Below, piece after piece: positions 34,415 through 43,809 of a stretch of DNA of 64,000 bases (the stretch's first letter is position 1; each line of letters opens with the position of its first letter). This DNA comes from an uncultured Desulfobacter sp. GTDB lineage: Bacteria; Desulfobacterota; Desulfobacteria; Desulfobacterales; Desulfobacteraceae. A model generated the notes under the pieces. That model ran no database searches and was not told the DNA's origin. It saw only the letters and a list, made by a program, of their open reading frames with translations. The stretch spans positions 1,240,001 through 1,304,000 of the forward strand of contig NZ_OY761440.1 in assembly GCF_963664415.1 (NCBI RefSeq), in the 5' to 3' direction. The position numbers were made by a program, and so were the translations under genes.

Positions 34415-37400
34415 AACCGGCTTCCATCGTCCGGTTTGAGATCCTGTATAACGCCAAAAGAACGTATACTTATATCTTCTTTGGCCTGATGGTTTTTCAA
34501 GGTGTCTGGCATACCATCGGCACCACCAAGGATCTTGCCAACAATAACATTCTGCTCAACGCCCCGGCAATCAACTACTGGAACCTGGCCGGCATGGGCC
34601 TGTTGTTATTTGCCGTTACCGCCATTATTTCCGCCGGGGCCCTGGCCCGGGATCTGGAATCCGGCACGGCCCATACACTCTATCCTGCGATCATCCATGA
34701 GAAAAGGTATTTCTGTGGCAAATATATCGGGATTCTGCTGGTCAATATAGCGGTGGTGGTGGGCTATCCCCTGGGTATCCTCCTTTTTCCTTTTCTTGGC
34801 ACGGGTGCCCCCGAGCAATTCGGTCCTGCGCCTTTGGGCCAGCTTGTGCATGGTTTCTTCCTGCTCACCATGCCGAACCTGGTTTTTCTGGTTACGTTCT
34901 CCGTTTTTCTGGTGGTGATTTTTCGCAAAGCTGCTGCCGCCTACATTGGCGTGCTGCTGATAATGATCTTTTTTCTGATTACCGTTTCCGTTCAGAACGA
35001 ATCTTCCTTTGTTCTGTTTCAGGAATTGCTTGACCCATTTGGCTATTGTGCCGTGACGCATATTACGGACAAAATGGACATGTTGGAACTTAACACCGCC
35101 TATCTGCCGGTCACCAACCCTTTGCTGTGGAACCGGATGTTCTGGGGCGCGGTTTCCATACTTCTGTTAGGGTTTTCTTTTTGGAAATTCAAATTCAAAC
35201 ATTTTGTTACGCAAACTGCCGAAAAGCCGCGCCGGCAAAAAAGACTTGTCTGCTTGGATCAAGAAAGGCCGTTTCAAAAAAAGAGTGGCAATGCGCCGCC
35301 TGTGCCGGAGTACGGTCCGCGAACCTATCTGGTGAAAAGCGTTGGATTCGCATGGATTGAGATGAAAAACCTGTTTCGTTCTCCGATCTTTTCCTCTATC
35401 ATGGGTACCCTTTTTCTGATGTTTCTGGGGTTTAATTTCCTGTGGAGTTCCGACCATTACCTGACCACCTCCCCTCTTCCCCTAACCTCTGTCATGACGT
35501 ATGCCAGAATTCCCATGAAGATGGTCATCGTCGTGATGTTGCTGATCCTCTCGGGTGAACTTTTGTTTAAGGATCGCAGTTATGGTGTATGGCAATTAAT
35601 TGATGCCATGCCCACACCATCCTGGGTTTTTATTCTGTCCCGCTGGCTGACCATGGGAATTCTCGCATTTTGCATCGCTTCGTTGGTTTTTGCGGCGGGG
35701 CTTGTCTCACAATTGGCCATGGGATTTACTGATATTGAATGGGGCCTCTATATCCGGGATTTATACGGCTTCCAGGCCGGCTGGCTGACCTTTTTGCAGG
35801 TCATCACTTTGGCCTTTTTAGGCGGCGCCTTGTTCAACAGCCGGTTAAAAGGACATTTTTTTTCCATCGGTATATTTTTGTTTATCGCCATGTCTGTCGA
35901 TTTCAAGTTGATCGAACAATATCGCTTTGGATTTCCTTTTGTTCCGAGCGTTTATGGCCCCGAAAAATACAATTATTCAGAGATGAACGGATACGGGGTA
36001 CTGGATGCGGGCCTTTTTTGGTATGCCGGGGCCTGGACGGCTTTGGCCGCGCTGTTTTTTGTTCTTACGCTGCTTTTGTGGAATCGCGGGGTGGACAGAA
36101 GCCTTAAAGAGCGATGGCAGGTGGTTCGTCAAAAACTGCCCACTTCCTCCGGCCGGGTATTGGCGCTCTCCATGGTCCTTTGTCTGTTTTCGTTTGGTTG
36201 TTTCCAGTATGGCATTCATGACAACCTGATCCGCAAGGCAGAATATCGGACCAAAGCGCAAAATGACGCCGCGGCCGCAGCCTATGAAAAAAAATATGCC
36301 AAATACCGGGAAACGTCCCAACCCAAGGTAACAAATCTGGAGCTGACACTGGACCTTTTTCCGGCAAGACGGCAAGCCGCCTACACGGCGCGATTGGAAC
36401 TTGAGAATAAAACCGGCCGACCCATGGATACCCTGCATCTGGATTGGGACCAGAAGCTGACCGTGACAGAACTTTCTTGTGATGGATATTCCCTTGAGAA
36501 ATTGGAGGAGGATTCTAAATTTCGTCATGCCATATACCGGCTGCAGCCCACCCTGGCTCCTGGAAATACCATAGGGCTGAATATCAAGGCAACCCTTGCC
36601 TACAAAGGATTTCACCAGTCCGATTTCCAAGGAGATCTCACCTACAACGGAAGCGTTTTGGGCACGGATTTTCTGCCCTTTTTCGGTTACGACCGCTCCC
36701 GAGAACTGGATGAAAACAAAAAGCGGTTGCAACAAGGCCTTAATCTGCTGGATTCCCGTATGGACCGGAGGGATAACCTCTTTTCCAGGGCCAACCGGTT
36801 TGAATCCGTCCAGTCCGACAGCCTGACCTGGAATATGGTGATCAGTACGGATGGTGATCAGACAGTGATCGGTCCGGGAGAGAGAGTAAACGCCTGGCAG
36901 GAGAAGGGGCGAAACTATGCCCGGTTCCGGTCTGAACATCCGGGATCAATGGATTTTAAAATTATTTCCGCACGGCTTGTTACCAAGGCGTTCGATTGTC
37001 AGGGCGTTACCTGCCGGCTTTCCCACGATCCCCGTCATACCTATAATCTGCAGGTTATTGAAGATGCCGTGCAAAAGGCGGTCTCCTGGCTTTCCGAAAA
37101 ACTGGGGCCATATCCTTACAGCGTTGTTCAGGTGGTTGAAAAGCCTCTATATGACGAGGACTTCATCACCTTTGCCAACGTTACGGCCATTTCCGAGGCT
37201 CACGGCTGGACAGCGGAAATCAAAAAGGATGAAGACGGACAATATGTTTATCTGACAATGGCAAGGGAACTTGCCAGACAATGGATTTTGGATGCTTTAA
37301 AAACAGCGGATGTTCAAGGCGCTGAACTTTTGACCCAATCCATTGCCCAATATTATACGTTCCGGTTTATGGATGAGACCTGGGGGCACGGGCAAACAGG

Positions 37401-38004
37401 GAGATGGCTGGATAAAGCGTATAAAGACTATGAAAAAGACAGGGCCGATGAGGCCATCGAAGAAAAGCCCCTGCTTTTCGTGGACAAGGCTACTTACCTT
37501 TCAAAGGAAAAAGGCGGGCTTGCCCTTTACGCCCTTGCCCGGCGAATGGACCCGGAAATATTTGACCGGTGGCTGGGCAAATGGATTGTGCATGCATGCC
37601 CCAAAGAGACATTTCTCACTTCTGCGGATTTTTATAACGACCTGAAAAATTTTGTCCCTGCCGATCTTCACCCCTTTGTTCGAGACTGGTTTGAAAGGCG
37701 AATTCAATACCGGCTGTCGTTGGACAATGCGCAAATAAAGGACGGGAAACTTGCCCTGACCATTTCTGCCGCCAAAATGGAATCCGGGGATGAAAAAGGG
37801 TCGATGGAAAAAAGCTTCTCAGCTCCCCTTGGGATTGGGATGGCAGATGAATCCGGAAACGTTAAAGATGTCAGGCAGATCATGATCCGGCCGGGACAGA
37901 ACAACTATACACTGGACTGTTGCCTTTCTTCGGCCACCGTCGTTCTTGATCCGAATTATTGGTATCTCATCGAAGCCAGGAAAAAATGTTCGAAAAAATT
38001 ATAA
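34411..38004 (+). CDS. ABC permease fused to a zinc-less M1 aminopeptidase-like domain
   Basis: 1197 aa. Residues 1-600 hold two sets of about six membrane helices (ABC-2 type). A linker (AEYRTKAQNDAAAA) leads to a periplasmic M1-like region of ~550 residues with beta-rich N-domain (LELTLDLFPARRQAAYTARL). The site corresponding to HExxH reads Arg952-Glu953-Leu-Ala-Arg956 (MARELARQW), and the third-ligand region reads TQSIAQYY (Gln976), so all three zinc ligands appear replaced. Such ABC-permease/M1 fusions exist in other bacteria with intact motifs. Here the domain is probably a binding or structural module, not a peptidase. Coupled to the ATPase. Confidence 0.88.
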   Translation: MKPASIVRFEILYNAKRTYTYIFFGLMVFQGVWHTIGTTKDLANNNILLNAPAINYWNLAGMGLLLFAVTAIISAGALARDLESGTAHTLYPAIIHEKRYFCGKYIGILLVNIAVVVGYPLGILLFPFLGTGAPEQFGPAPLGQLVHGFFLLTMPNLVFLVTFSVFLVVIFRKAAAAYIGVLLIMIFFLITVSVQNESSFVLFQELLDPFGYCAVTHITDKMDMLELNTAYLPVTNPLLWNRMFWGAVSILLLGFSFWKFKFKHFVTQTAEKPRRQKRLVCLDQERPFQKKSGNAPPVPEYGPRTYLVKSVGFAWIEMKNLFRSPIFSSIMGTLFLMFLGFNFLWSSDHYLTTSPLPLTSVMTYARIPMKMVIVVMLLILSGELLFKDRSYGVWQLIDAMPTPSWVFILSRWLTMGILAFCIASLVFAAGLVSQLAMGFTDIEWGLYIRDLYGFQAGWLTFLQVITLAFLGGALFNSRLKGHFFSIGIFLFIAMSVDFKLIEQYRFGFPFVPSVYGPEKYNYSEMNGYGVLDAGLFWYAGAWTALAALFFVLTLLLWNRGVDRSLKERWQVVRQKLPTSSGRVLALSMVLCLFSFGCFQYGIHDNLIRKAEYRTKAQNDAAAAAYEKKYAKYRETSQPKVTNLELTLDLFPARRQAAYTARLELENKTGRPMDTLHLDWDQKLTVTELSCDGYSLEKLEEDSKFRHAIYRLQPTLAPGNTIGLNIKATLAYKGFHQSDFQGDLTYNGSVLGTDFLPFFGYDRSRELDENKKRLQQGLNLLDSRMDRRDNLFSRANRFESVQSDSLTWNMVISTDGDQTVIGPGERVNAWQEKGRNYARFRSEHPGSMDFKIISARLVTKAFDCQGVTCRLSHDPRHTYNLQVIEDAVQKAVSWLSEKLGPYPYSVVQVVEKPLYDEDFITFANVTAISEAHGWTAEIKKDEDGQYVYLTMARELARQWILDALKTADVQGAELLTQSIAQYYTFRFMDETWGHGQTGRWLDKAYKDYEKDRADEAIEEKPLLFVDKATYLSKEKGGLALYALARRMDPEIFDRWLGKWIVHACPKETFLTSADFYNDLKNFVPADLHPFVRDWFERRIQYRLSLDNAQIKDGKLALTISAAKMESGDEKGSMEKSFSAPLGIGMADESGNVKDVRQIMIRPGQNNYTLDCCLSSATVVLDPNYWYLIEARKKCSKKL

Positions 38005-38190
38005 TTTATGGGTCAATGCTCTTGGATTCTTTACCTTAAAATCGTTAAACGCTCCGATGATATGAAAGGTTTTCAGGTTATGGGTTAGCAAGGGGCTTGC
38101 GTTCAATCATCTCACCTGCCTCATGAAAAAATCCCAGATGATATCGTTGGCTACGATCGCCTTTGAGGGCTTTTTTCCTCTCACGCTTTT
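37999..38190 (-). pseudogene. VapC-type PIN-domain toxin C-terminal remnant
   Basis: On the minus strand a frame reads KPSKAIVANDIIWDFFMRQ (PIN motif of the kind NDxWIAA), then after a shift SPLLTHNLKTFHIIGAFNDF to a stop at 37999. This matches the end of VapC RNases. The 5' half and any VapB antitoxin are missing. It converges on and overlaps the permease stop. Confidence 0.45.
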
Positions 38191-38199
38191 GCCTCCCGG

Positions 38200-38537
38200 C
38201 CAGGAGTGACTATTTTGTTGTTCTTTCTCATGGTAAAGATGGCGCCGGCGCCATCAGTCGCAGTGGCTCGTTGGTAAAAGCCTGCGGAAGCGGGCCTGTT
38301 CTGGGACAGGAAAACTGTGACACAGATTCAGATTTTATGGCAGGGGGATTTGACGAAAAAACGTTTGATGACCGTGTTACTTTTTTCACCTCTGTCTTCC
38401 CTTCAGAATGGCAAGTTTCTGCAGATGCAGGCTATGAAGATGCTATTCACCTGAAAAATACAGACAGTATGGCAATCGGGGCGTCCATGAGCGACAACCT
38501 GAGTACAGCAAAGCAGACAACGGTGAAGACTATTTAA
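38200..38537 (+). pseudogene. Type IV prepilin/pseudopilin C-terminal remnant with unrelated tail
   Basis: YFVVLSHGKDGAGAISRSG and ACGSGPVLGQENCDTDSDF are typical of the C-terminal end of type II/IV pilin-like proteins. The N-terminal methylation motif and helix are absent. The frame extends back to an ATG at 38163 without family similarity there, and its last ~40 residues (from FPSEW) are not pilin-like. A relic. Confidence 0.45.
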
Positions 38538-38608
38538 TTAATAGGAAGTTGCTTTTTGCCAAGCAAGGTATAACAAAAGTTGAACAGATGCGCAAAAGTC
38601 TGAAATAT

Positions 38609-38660
38609 GGCCCCAACCGGGCACGGCCACAACATGTTGTGGCCGTGCCCGGTTGGGGCC
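38609..38660. repeat. Perfect 52-bp palindrome
   Basis: Arms of 26 bases, beginning GGCCCCAACCGGGCACGG and meeting at ACATGT (38632-38637), with no spacer and no mismatch. No gene covers it and no T-tract follows. In 38538-38964 I see no other supportable feature. Confidence 0.9.
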
Positions 38661-38964
38661 TCGCCGCATGAACGATGGTTGGGGGGCAGAAACAATCCCC
38701 AAGAGAGAAAATAAAAAATCAGGCCTTGATCCACTTAAAAATCGTTGAACAGCTATCTTTTGGACTATTTTTGAGCATACCCCGCCAGAAATCCCCCAAA
38801 ACGCAAAAATTAATGATATCCGTCGGCAGGGATTTGAGAATCGGAAAAGTCGTAAACCAAATCAGGAATAAAATCAGAAATATCGGATTTCGGCGGATCA
38901 TGGTTGTGTATATCCCAAAGTTCAAGATGTCGTAAAATTTTTTCGATATGGATCCGGCACTCCG

Positions 38965-39153
38965 GTGTTGACCCTCAGCGATAATTATACCCAGGAACAG
39001 GCTTTTTCAGCCTTGATCCGGGTCATTACCATCAGCCTCCTTATTTTGCTGGGGGCTTTCCACATTTTGCTGATGCTGAACAATTTCAGACGCAACTCCC
39101 TGCGCAAAAAGCAGGTAGATCAATTTTTGGATTCAAAGATAAAGATGGGCTAA
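38965..39153 (+). CDS. Small single-pass membrane protein or 3' relic, 62 aa
   Basis: One strong membrane helix (ISLLILLGAFHILLMLNNF) flanked by a basic tail (RRNSLRKKQ). The frame is open further upstream with protein-like sequence (VKFFRYGSGTPV), so this may be the end of a truncated gene. No ribosome site before the Met/Leu start. Function unknown. A mini-hairpin CGGCTTGAAGCCG lies just after it (about 39166-39178). Confidence 0.35.
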   Translation: MLTLSDNYTQEQAFSALIRVITISLLILLGAFHILLMLNNFRRNSLRKKQVDQFLDSKIKMG

Positions 39154-39241
39154 AATAAATCACCCACCGGCTTGAAGCCGATGGGGTTACTCGCTGACTG
39201 ATAACGCCGGGGGATGGCGGTTTAAAGCGCAAGGTTACTCA

Positions 39242-40121
39242 TCATTGCTGATAAATAAACCCTTCGGGGATACGTTCCAGCATGCCGGAGCCATATAATT
39301 TTTGCTGATGTAATTTACGGAGATAAATATACCCGATATGGCAATGGCAGGTTTCATTGGGGCAGGCCGTCGCCCGGCTGATCTGTCCGAAATCAATTGA
39401 ACTGATATTCCCAAGGATTTGATTGACAAAATGGCACCGTCTGATCTGTCCGGTTTCGTTTACGGAGAATACGTTCTGCCCTGTCCGGCAGAAACGGCCT
39501 TTGCTGGGATAGTAAAAAAGGTTGTTTTCAAAATAGGGGTCTATACGGATAAGCTGCTCTATGTCTTGTTTTGAATAATAATCAGGCGTTCGTTTATAGG
39601 CATTGATCCATAAATAGACTGACCGGGGCAGTTTTTTTCTTAATTGACTGATGTCGTGAAAATATTCTTTGAGCTCCACAACCCCACAACTGAAGGCGAT
39701 TTTTTTGTTCAAAAGCGCCTGGTATTGTTTTTCAAATCGGCTCCGGGACATTTGTTCAGGATGCCAACTCAGCCAGAACGCTGCTGTGTCAGGATTCAGC
39801 CGGTCAAGCCAGTGGTCTGCCGTTAAAGAAAAAGAGGCATTGGTTTGGACGGCCACCTTTTTCACTTGGGTTAAACGGGAGAGGGTGACCATGGCTTCTC
39901 TGTAATGGCCATGAACCATGGCCTCGCCGTAGGGCGTGAATAAAATGTGAAAATGATGCCGGGAATCGGCAACGAAATCTATGAATCGCAAGGCCTGCCT
40001 GATCCTTTTCAAGGCACTGCCTATTCATTTTTTTGCCGGCAAAAGGGCAGTATGGACAATTGAAATTGCAACTTTTAAGGCTGCCTCTGTAAAGGATGCT
40101 GATGTCCATATCCGGCCTCAA
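39242..40121 (-). pseudogene. STM4011-family radical SAM protein with frameshift
   Basis: The N-terminal frame from 40121 has the radical-SAM cluster CNFNCPYC (CxxxCxxC). It leaves homology near 39990; removing one G from GGCAGGCC continues as AALRFIDFVADS into the second frame (to 39242), giving ~292 aa, the usual length. The second part has a SPASM-like Cys-rich end (CRTGQNVF, CPNETCHCHIG). ATGA overlap (40118-40121) couples it to the STM4012-like gene. Members of this family are found in STM4010-4015-type clusters of unknown product. The frameshift may be a base-calling error. Confidence 0.75.
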
Positions 40122-41125
40122 ATCGCAGGATGGGATGCCATGCGCCGGCCAATGGCTTTGGAGATAAAAAATGGACCGATGGCGTCGGAATACATGATCC
40201 CTTTTTCAGTCAGTTTAATGTGCGTTCCGCAGTCAACCAGTAGCCCCTTTTCTTTGAGCCGGTGTATCTGTACAAAGTCAGATTCGCAGTCACTGCCGAA
40301 ATATTTGAAATAATCTTGCTTTTTCATCCCCCGGCATTTGAGGATGGATTTGATTAAATACCTGCGCTTGCGTTCTTTCATAGACAAAATGATGCCGTGT
40401 CCTGCCGTTTTGAAATCATTTTGATCCAGCTTGATGTAGGATTCTATCAACTGTTTTATCTGCGTTTGTCCCACGGCATAGGGCGTTGCATAATGAACAG
40501 ACCGGGCATTTGTGCCCAGCCCGATCATACCGTCCTCCTGACAGCAGTATTCGTCACTGTTTTTGAGGTCATTGGGGGCGGGTTTTCGGAACATGCGCAT
40601 GGAATCTTGAACATATCCGTTGCCCAGTAGAATGTCCCTGCCTGTTTGATAAAGGAGCAAGGCGTTTTCGCTGATGGACTTGCCTTTGAGCGGGGTTAAA
40701 TCACGGATATACAGCGGGTATAAGAAAATTTGTTCTATATCAAATGATAAGGCTGTTTTTAAAGACTCGGCAAGGGTATCCGGGGTCTGTCCAGGAATCC
40801 CATAGATCAAATCCACGTTGGTCACAGGGAAATTGAGTTGTTTGACCATTTCAAGGCAAGAGGTGATTTGATTTGTGGTTGTCCCTCTGGCAATGGTCCG
40901 TAGTTCTGTTTGAAGAAAACTTTGCACGCCCACGCTGATGCGGCTTACATTGTATTCCTTAAACAAGGCAAGTTTTTGTTCGGATATGGTGGCAGGAAAA
41001 ATTTCCACAGCCCCGGATCGGTCCTGGGAAATGCCAAACGTGTTAAAGAAAATTTCCATAACCCGGTGCAGTTGAGGAACGGACAGGTCCGGTGATTCTA
41101 AAAAAGGGGCGTGGGTAGAAGGCAT
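40118..41125 (-). pseudogene. STM4012-family HemN-like radical SAM protein lacking its N-terminus
   Basis: 335 aa with the HemN-like core (ISVGVQSFLQTELRTIAR, NVDLIYGIPGQT, YPLYIRDLTPL). Full-length STM4012 proteins are ~430-440 aa and begin with the CxxxCxxC cluster motif; here homology begins after it, at the segment following GGGTP. With no cysteine motif the protein cannot bind the catalytic iron-sulfur cluster. Upstream of ATG 41125 no continuation is found. The cut lies where the plus-strand gene pair begins, suggesting that insertion or deletion removed the front. Confidence 0.75.
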
Positions 41126-41325
41126 TAAATAATCCGTTTGTATCCGCTATAGGTAATTTTTTATACTTCCAATTTCTTGTGGAATGTAAGGTGGAATGAT
41201 CTTGACTTTTTATCTTAATTAATGGTGTTATTCAGTTGTGCTGATATCTATGTGCATCAGAATCTTTTTTATAAATATTTATAACACAAAGTTTATTAAT
41301 TCACTAAATTGAAGGTGGACGAAAT

Positions 41326-41826
41326 ATGCCAAATGCCAGTGAAAAAACATTTTATAGCTATTTCAAAGAGAACATGGACGCATTAGGACTTCCTGCACCG
41401 GCAAGTTTATTTGGAACCCTTACAGCAACTGTGTCGAGTATTGGTGCAATGTCAAATTATGTAAAAACATTTGGTACTTCAGTAACGATTCGTGAAATGA
41501 TCGTCGCTTTGCCGGGAGGAGCAATAGGGGCTGGCGGCGGATGCGTAGGGCTTGCTACAGCTCTTTCTGAGGTCACTTGGGCCGTTGGCGGACTGTCAGC
41601 CGCCTATTACGTAGGCGCATGTATCGGCAGCTTAGCTGTCGCAACCGGAAAATACCTTTCCGGCGGTTTATCTATCTTGGATTGTATAAACACCGCTAAT
41701 GAATACGGATTTCAGACCCATTGGTTAGGAGATTTTTTAACCAGGAATCCTAACACAATCAAGCCAGGGAAAAAAATAAAGCATTTTTCAACTCCGTCCC
41801 AGTTTACTTTGGTTCCAGCCAAATAG
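41326..41826 (+). CDS. Gly/Ala-rich hydrophobic protein of unknown function, 166 aa
   Basis: The first ~25 residues (FYSYFKENMDALGLPAPASL) are amphipathic; residues ~60-125 are a Gly/Ala-rich hydrophobic block (PGGAIGAGGGCVGLATAL, YYVGACIGSLAVATGKYL) that could insert in membranes; the tail is basic. No Sec signal. AAGGTGG precedes ATG 41326. A small gene follows after 42 bases in the same direction. The composition recalls pore-forming bacteriocins or effectors, but no family is recognised. Transcribed opposite to the surrounding radical-SAM cluster, so probably inserted. Confidence 0.7.
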   Translation: MPNASEKTFYSYFKENMDALGLPAPASLFGTLTATVSSIGAMSNYVKTFGTSVTIREMIVALPGGAIGAGGGCVGLATALSEVTWAVGGLSAAYYVGACIGSLAVATGKYLSGGLSILDCINTANEYGFQTHWLGDFLTRNPNTIKPGKKIKHFSTPSQFTLVPAK

Positions 41827-41868
41827 ATAGTTTAAAAGGCCATAATCTAAATCAGTTAGGATCATATC

Positions 41869-42132
41869 ATGGGGTTTGTTTACGTCGTATTAATTTTGCT
41901 AACATTGTTTGCCGTTGGTGCGGTATGGGGATTGATAAGAATAAAAATCAATAGGCGTAAAGGCATTTATCCTCAAACCGGCAATGAAACCATTGAAGAT
42001 GTGAAACGGTTAGCATTATCAGGAAATACAGATCTGGCTATAAATGTTTATCGTTCAATTTACGGTTCCAGTTTAAAAATAGCAAAACAGGAAATTGAAA
42101 AAATAAAGTCTCAAGATGTTACAACACGATAA
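41869..42132 (+). CDS. Membrane-anchored protein with L7/L12-C-terminal-like domain, 87 aa
   Basis: One N-terminal membrane helix (YVVLILLTLFAVGAVWGLI) followed by a short linker and a domain (IEDVKRLALSGNTDLAINVY, then GSSLKIAKQEIEKI) that resembles the ribosomal L7/L12 C-terminal fold. Follows the Gly-rich gene, most likely as a two-gene operon. By analogy with toxin/immunity pairs it could be an immunity protein (inference only). Confidence 0.7.
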   Translation: MGFVYVVLILLTLFAVGAVWGLIRIKINRRKGIYPQTGNETIEDVKRLALSGNTDLAINVYRSIYGSSLKIAKQEIEKIKSQDVTTR

Positions 42133-42277
42133 ATGGGCCGAAGGAATCATAAAATTTGCCTTTGTCTGTTCTTACATTAGAAAGCCGAAGTGTGGCAAAT
42201 CAATAACGGAAATTGAGGTCTGGTCTTGCGTACCTCATATCGGATCTATGTAAGAATGTGCCCCGGCCTGAATCTGT

Positions 42278-43123
42278 TTAAGCTGTGTCTGTTTTATGGG
42301 ATAGGGTAAATGCTGCAAAAGGGACGTCCCAAACTTTTTCATGGCATAGCCTGTGTCCGGTGTAGCCGTCTTCTCCGTAGGTTGTGCCGTGGTCGGAGCA
42401 TATAATGCAAAACGGGTTTCCCCGTTGGGTCAATGCCTGAAAAAGGGGGGCAAGTTGACTGTCCACGTACCGGAGCGCCGCCGCATGGGTCTCTTTGTTG
42501 TCGTTCGTTTTGTTTTTGACATAAAAGCAGTTGGGTTGGTGAATCGCAGAGATGTTGATAAACAAAAACAACGGGCGGCCGGGCCGGTGCTTATTTTGCC
42601 GAGCAATGATGTCCAGGGCAATGCAGATCTGGTTTTGGGTTGAATCGGGATCTGTCACCCCTGTGGATTCGTCCCAGTGGCTTTCGTCAAACAGATCGGG
42701 GAAAACAGATGACAACGGTGTATTTTTATTGAAAAATCCTACACCGCCGATACAGGCGGTATGGTAGTGTTTTTGTTTCAGTGCGGTGATCAGATTGTCC
42801 CCATCAAAACAATAGGTGTTGGCCCCGGTGGTTGCACTGCCGGCAAAAGATGCTGCAAAATAGCGTTCATGGATGCCGGGTGAGGCAGGGGTGGGGAAAA
42901 ATCCTGCAAAAAACGCCTGATGGGCGGCCCAGGTGAAATTGGCCGGGGAGTGCCGTTTTTCCCAGCCGTTGGGCAAAATTTCGGCCAGGCATGGTGTTCC
43001 TCCGGCCTGCAATTGTTCATGGGCAATATCATACCGTAGGGTGTCAAAGGTTATCAGCAGGATATCATCCGTCCCCACGATTTTGTTCATGTTTACATCA
43101 ATCGTTGTTTTTACCTGTGTCAT
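42278..43123 (-). CDS. STM4013/SEN3800-family hydrolase (alkaline phosphatase/sulfatase fold)
   Basis: 281 aa. Metal and nucleophile residues of the alkaline-phosphatase superfamily are seen: ITFDTLRYD (Asp27), SPANFTWAAHQAF (probable nucleophile Thr64), and CSDHGTTYGEDGYTGH with the second metal Asp/His set. The family occurs with STM4011 and STM4012 radical SAM enzymes. Its ATG overlaps the stop of the HAD gene (ATGA, 43120-43123). Looks intact, unlike its partners. Substrate unknown. Confidence 0.88.
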   Translation of the reverse strand: MTQVKTTIDVNMNKIVGTDDILLITFDTLRYDIAHEQLQAGGTPCLAEILPNGWEKRHSPANFTWAAHQAFFAGFFPTPASPGIHERYFAASFAGSATTGANTYCFDGDNLITALKQKHYHTACIGGVGFFNKNTPLSSVFPDLFDESHWDESTGVTDPDSTQNQICIALDIIARQNKHRPGRPLFLFINISAIHQPNCFYVKNKTNDNKETHAAALRYVDSQLAPLFQALTQRGNPFCIICSDHGTTYGEDGYTGHRLCHEKVWDVPFAAFTLSHKTDTA

Positions 43124-43761
43124 GGCAGTATGGATTCAAGTTGGGTGATGGATTCAATGGTAAAATCGGCAGGGCTGTTCATAACAGGCGTTCTGGATAG
43201 CAATACGGTTTTCATGCCGAGCCGCCGGGCTGGTACAATATCGGTTTTCAAATTATCGCCAATCATCATGGCCTGGTGGGGAGAACAGCCATATGCCGCT
43301 AACGCTTTTTTAAAAATGCGTAGATCGGGTTTGGCATATCCCAGTTCGCCCGAAAGAAAGCAATGCTGGAAATAGGGTCCAATCCCTGCCTTGTATATTT
43401 TTTTCCGTTGCATTTTTTGGGACCCATTGGAAACAATTGCCATGGAAAAGCGTTGGGTCAGTTTCCTGAGCATCATATTTATGGTTTGATCGGGCAAAAT
43501 AGAATCTGTGAAGGTATGCATCTCTTTCAAAAACAGAGTCCTTAAGGGTCTGTCAAGCAGCTGTTGTACACATACATCCCGGCAAAAGGCAATGCGGTCG
43601 GTGTGTCCGCCGTTGTCAATCATAATGAGCCTGTCACCCAATTCCTGCATAGGCCGGCCGGGCAGGTGGCTCCTTTTTTTGAGCCACCGGCGCACCCAGT
43701 ATTCAAATGCGCCGTTGCGGTCAATCAACGTGTTATCCAGATCAAACAACAGCAGCTTCAT
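43120..43761 (-). CDS. HAD-superfamily phosphatase
   Basis: 213 aa from ATG 43761 (CGGAG upstream); the longer frame to 43809 has no ribosome site. HAD motifs: I LLFDLDNTLID, II IVSNGSQ, III Lys in GYAKPDLRIF, IV MIGDNLKTDI. A YjjG/phosphoglycolate-phosphatase-like enzyme. It heads the minus-strand cluster, coupled to the STM4013-like gene, so its substrate is probably a phosphorylated intermediate of the same unknown pathway (inference). Confidence 0.9.
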   Translation of the reverse strand: MKLLLFDLDNTLIDRNGAFEYWVRRWLKKRSHLPGRPMQELGDRLIMIDNGGHTDRIAFCRDVCVQQLLDRPLRTLFLKEMHTFTDSILPDQTINMMLRKLTQRFSMAIVSNGSQKMQRKKIYKAGIGPYFQHCFLSGELGYAKPDLRIFKKALAAYGCSPHQAMMIGDNLKTDIVPARRLGMKTVLLSRTPVMNSPADFTIESITQLESILP

Positions 43762-43809
43762 GTCGATGCTCCGGGTTGTGGCAGGCTGCAATCCAGCGTT
43801 CCACTTCAA

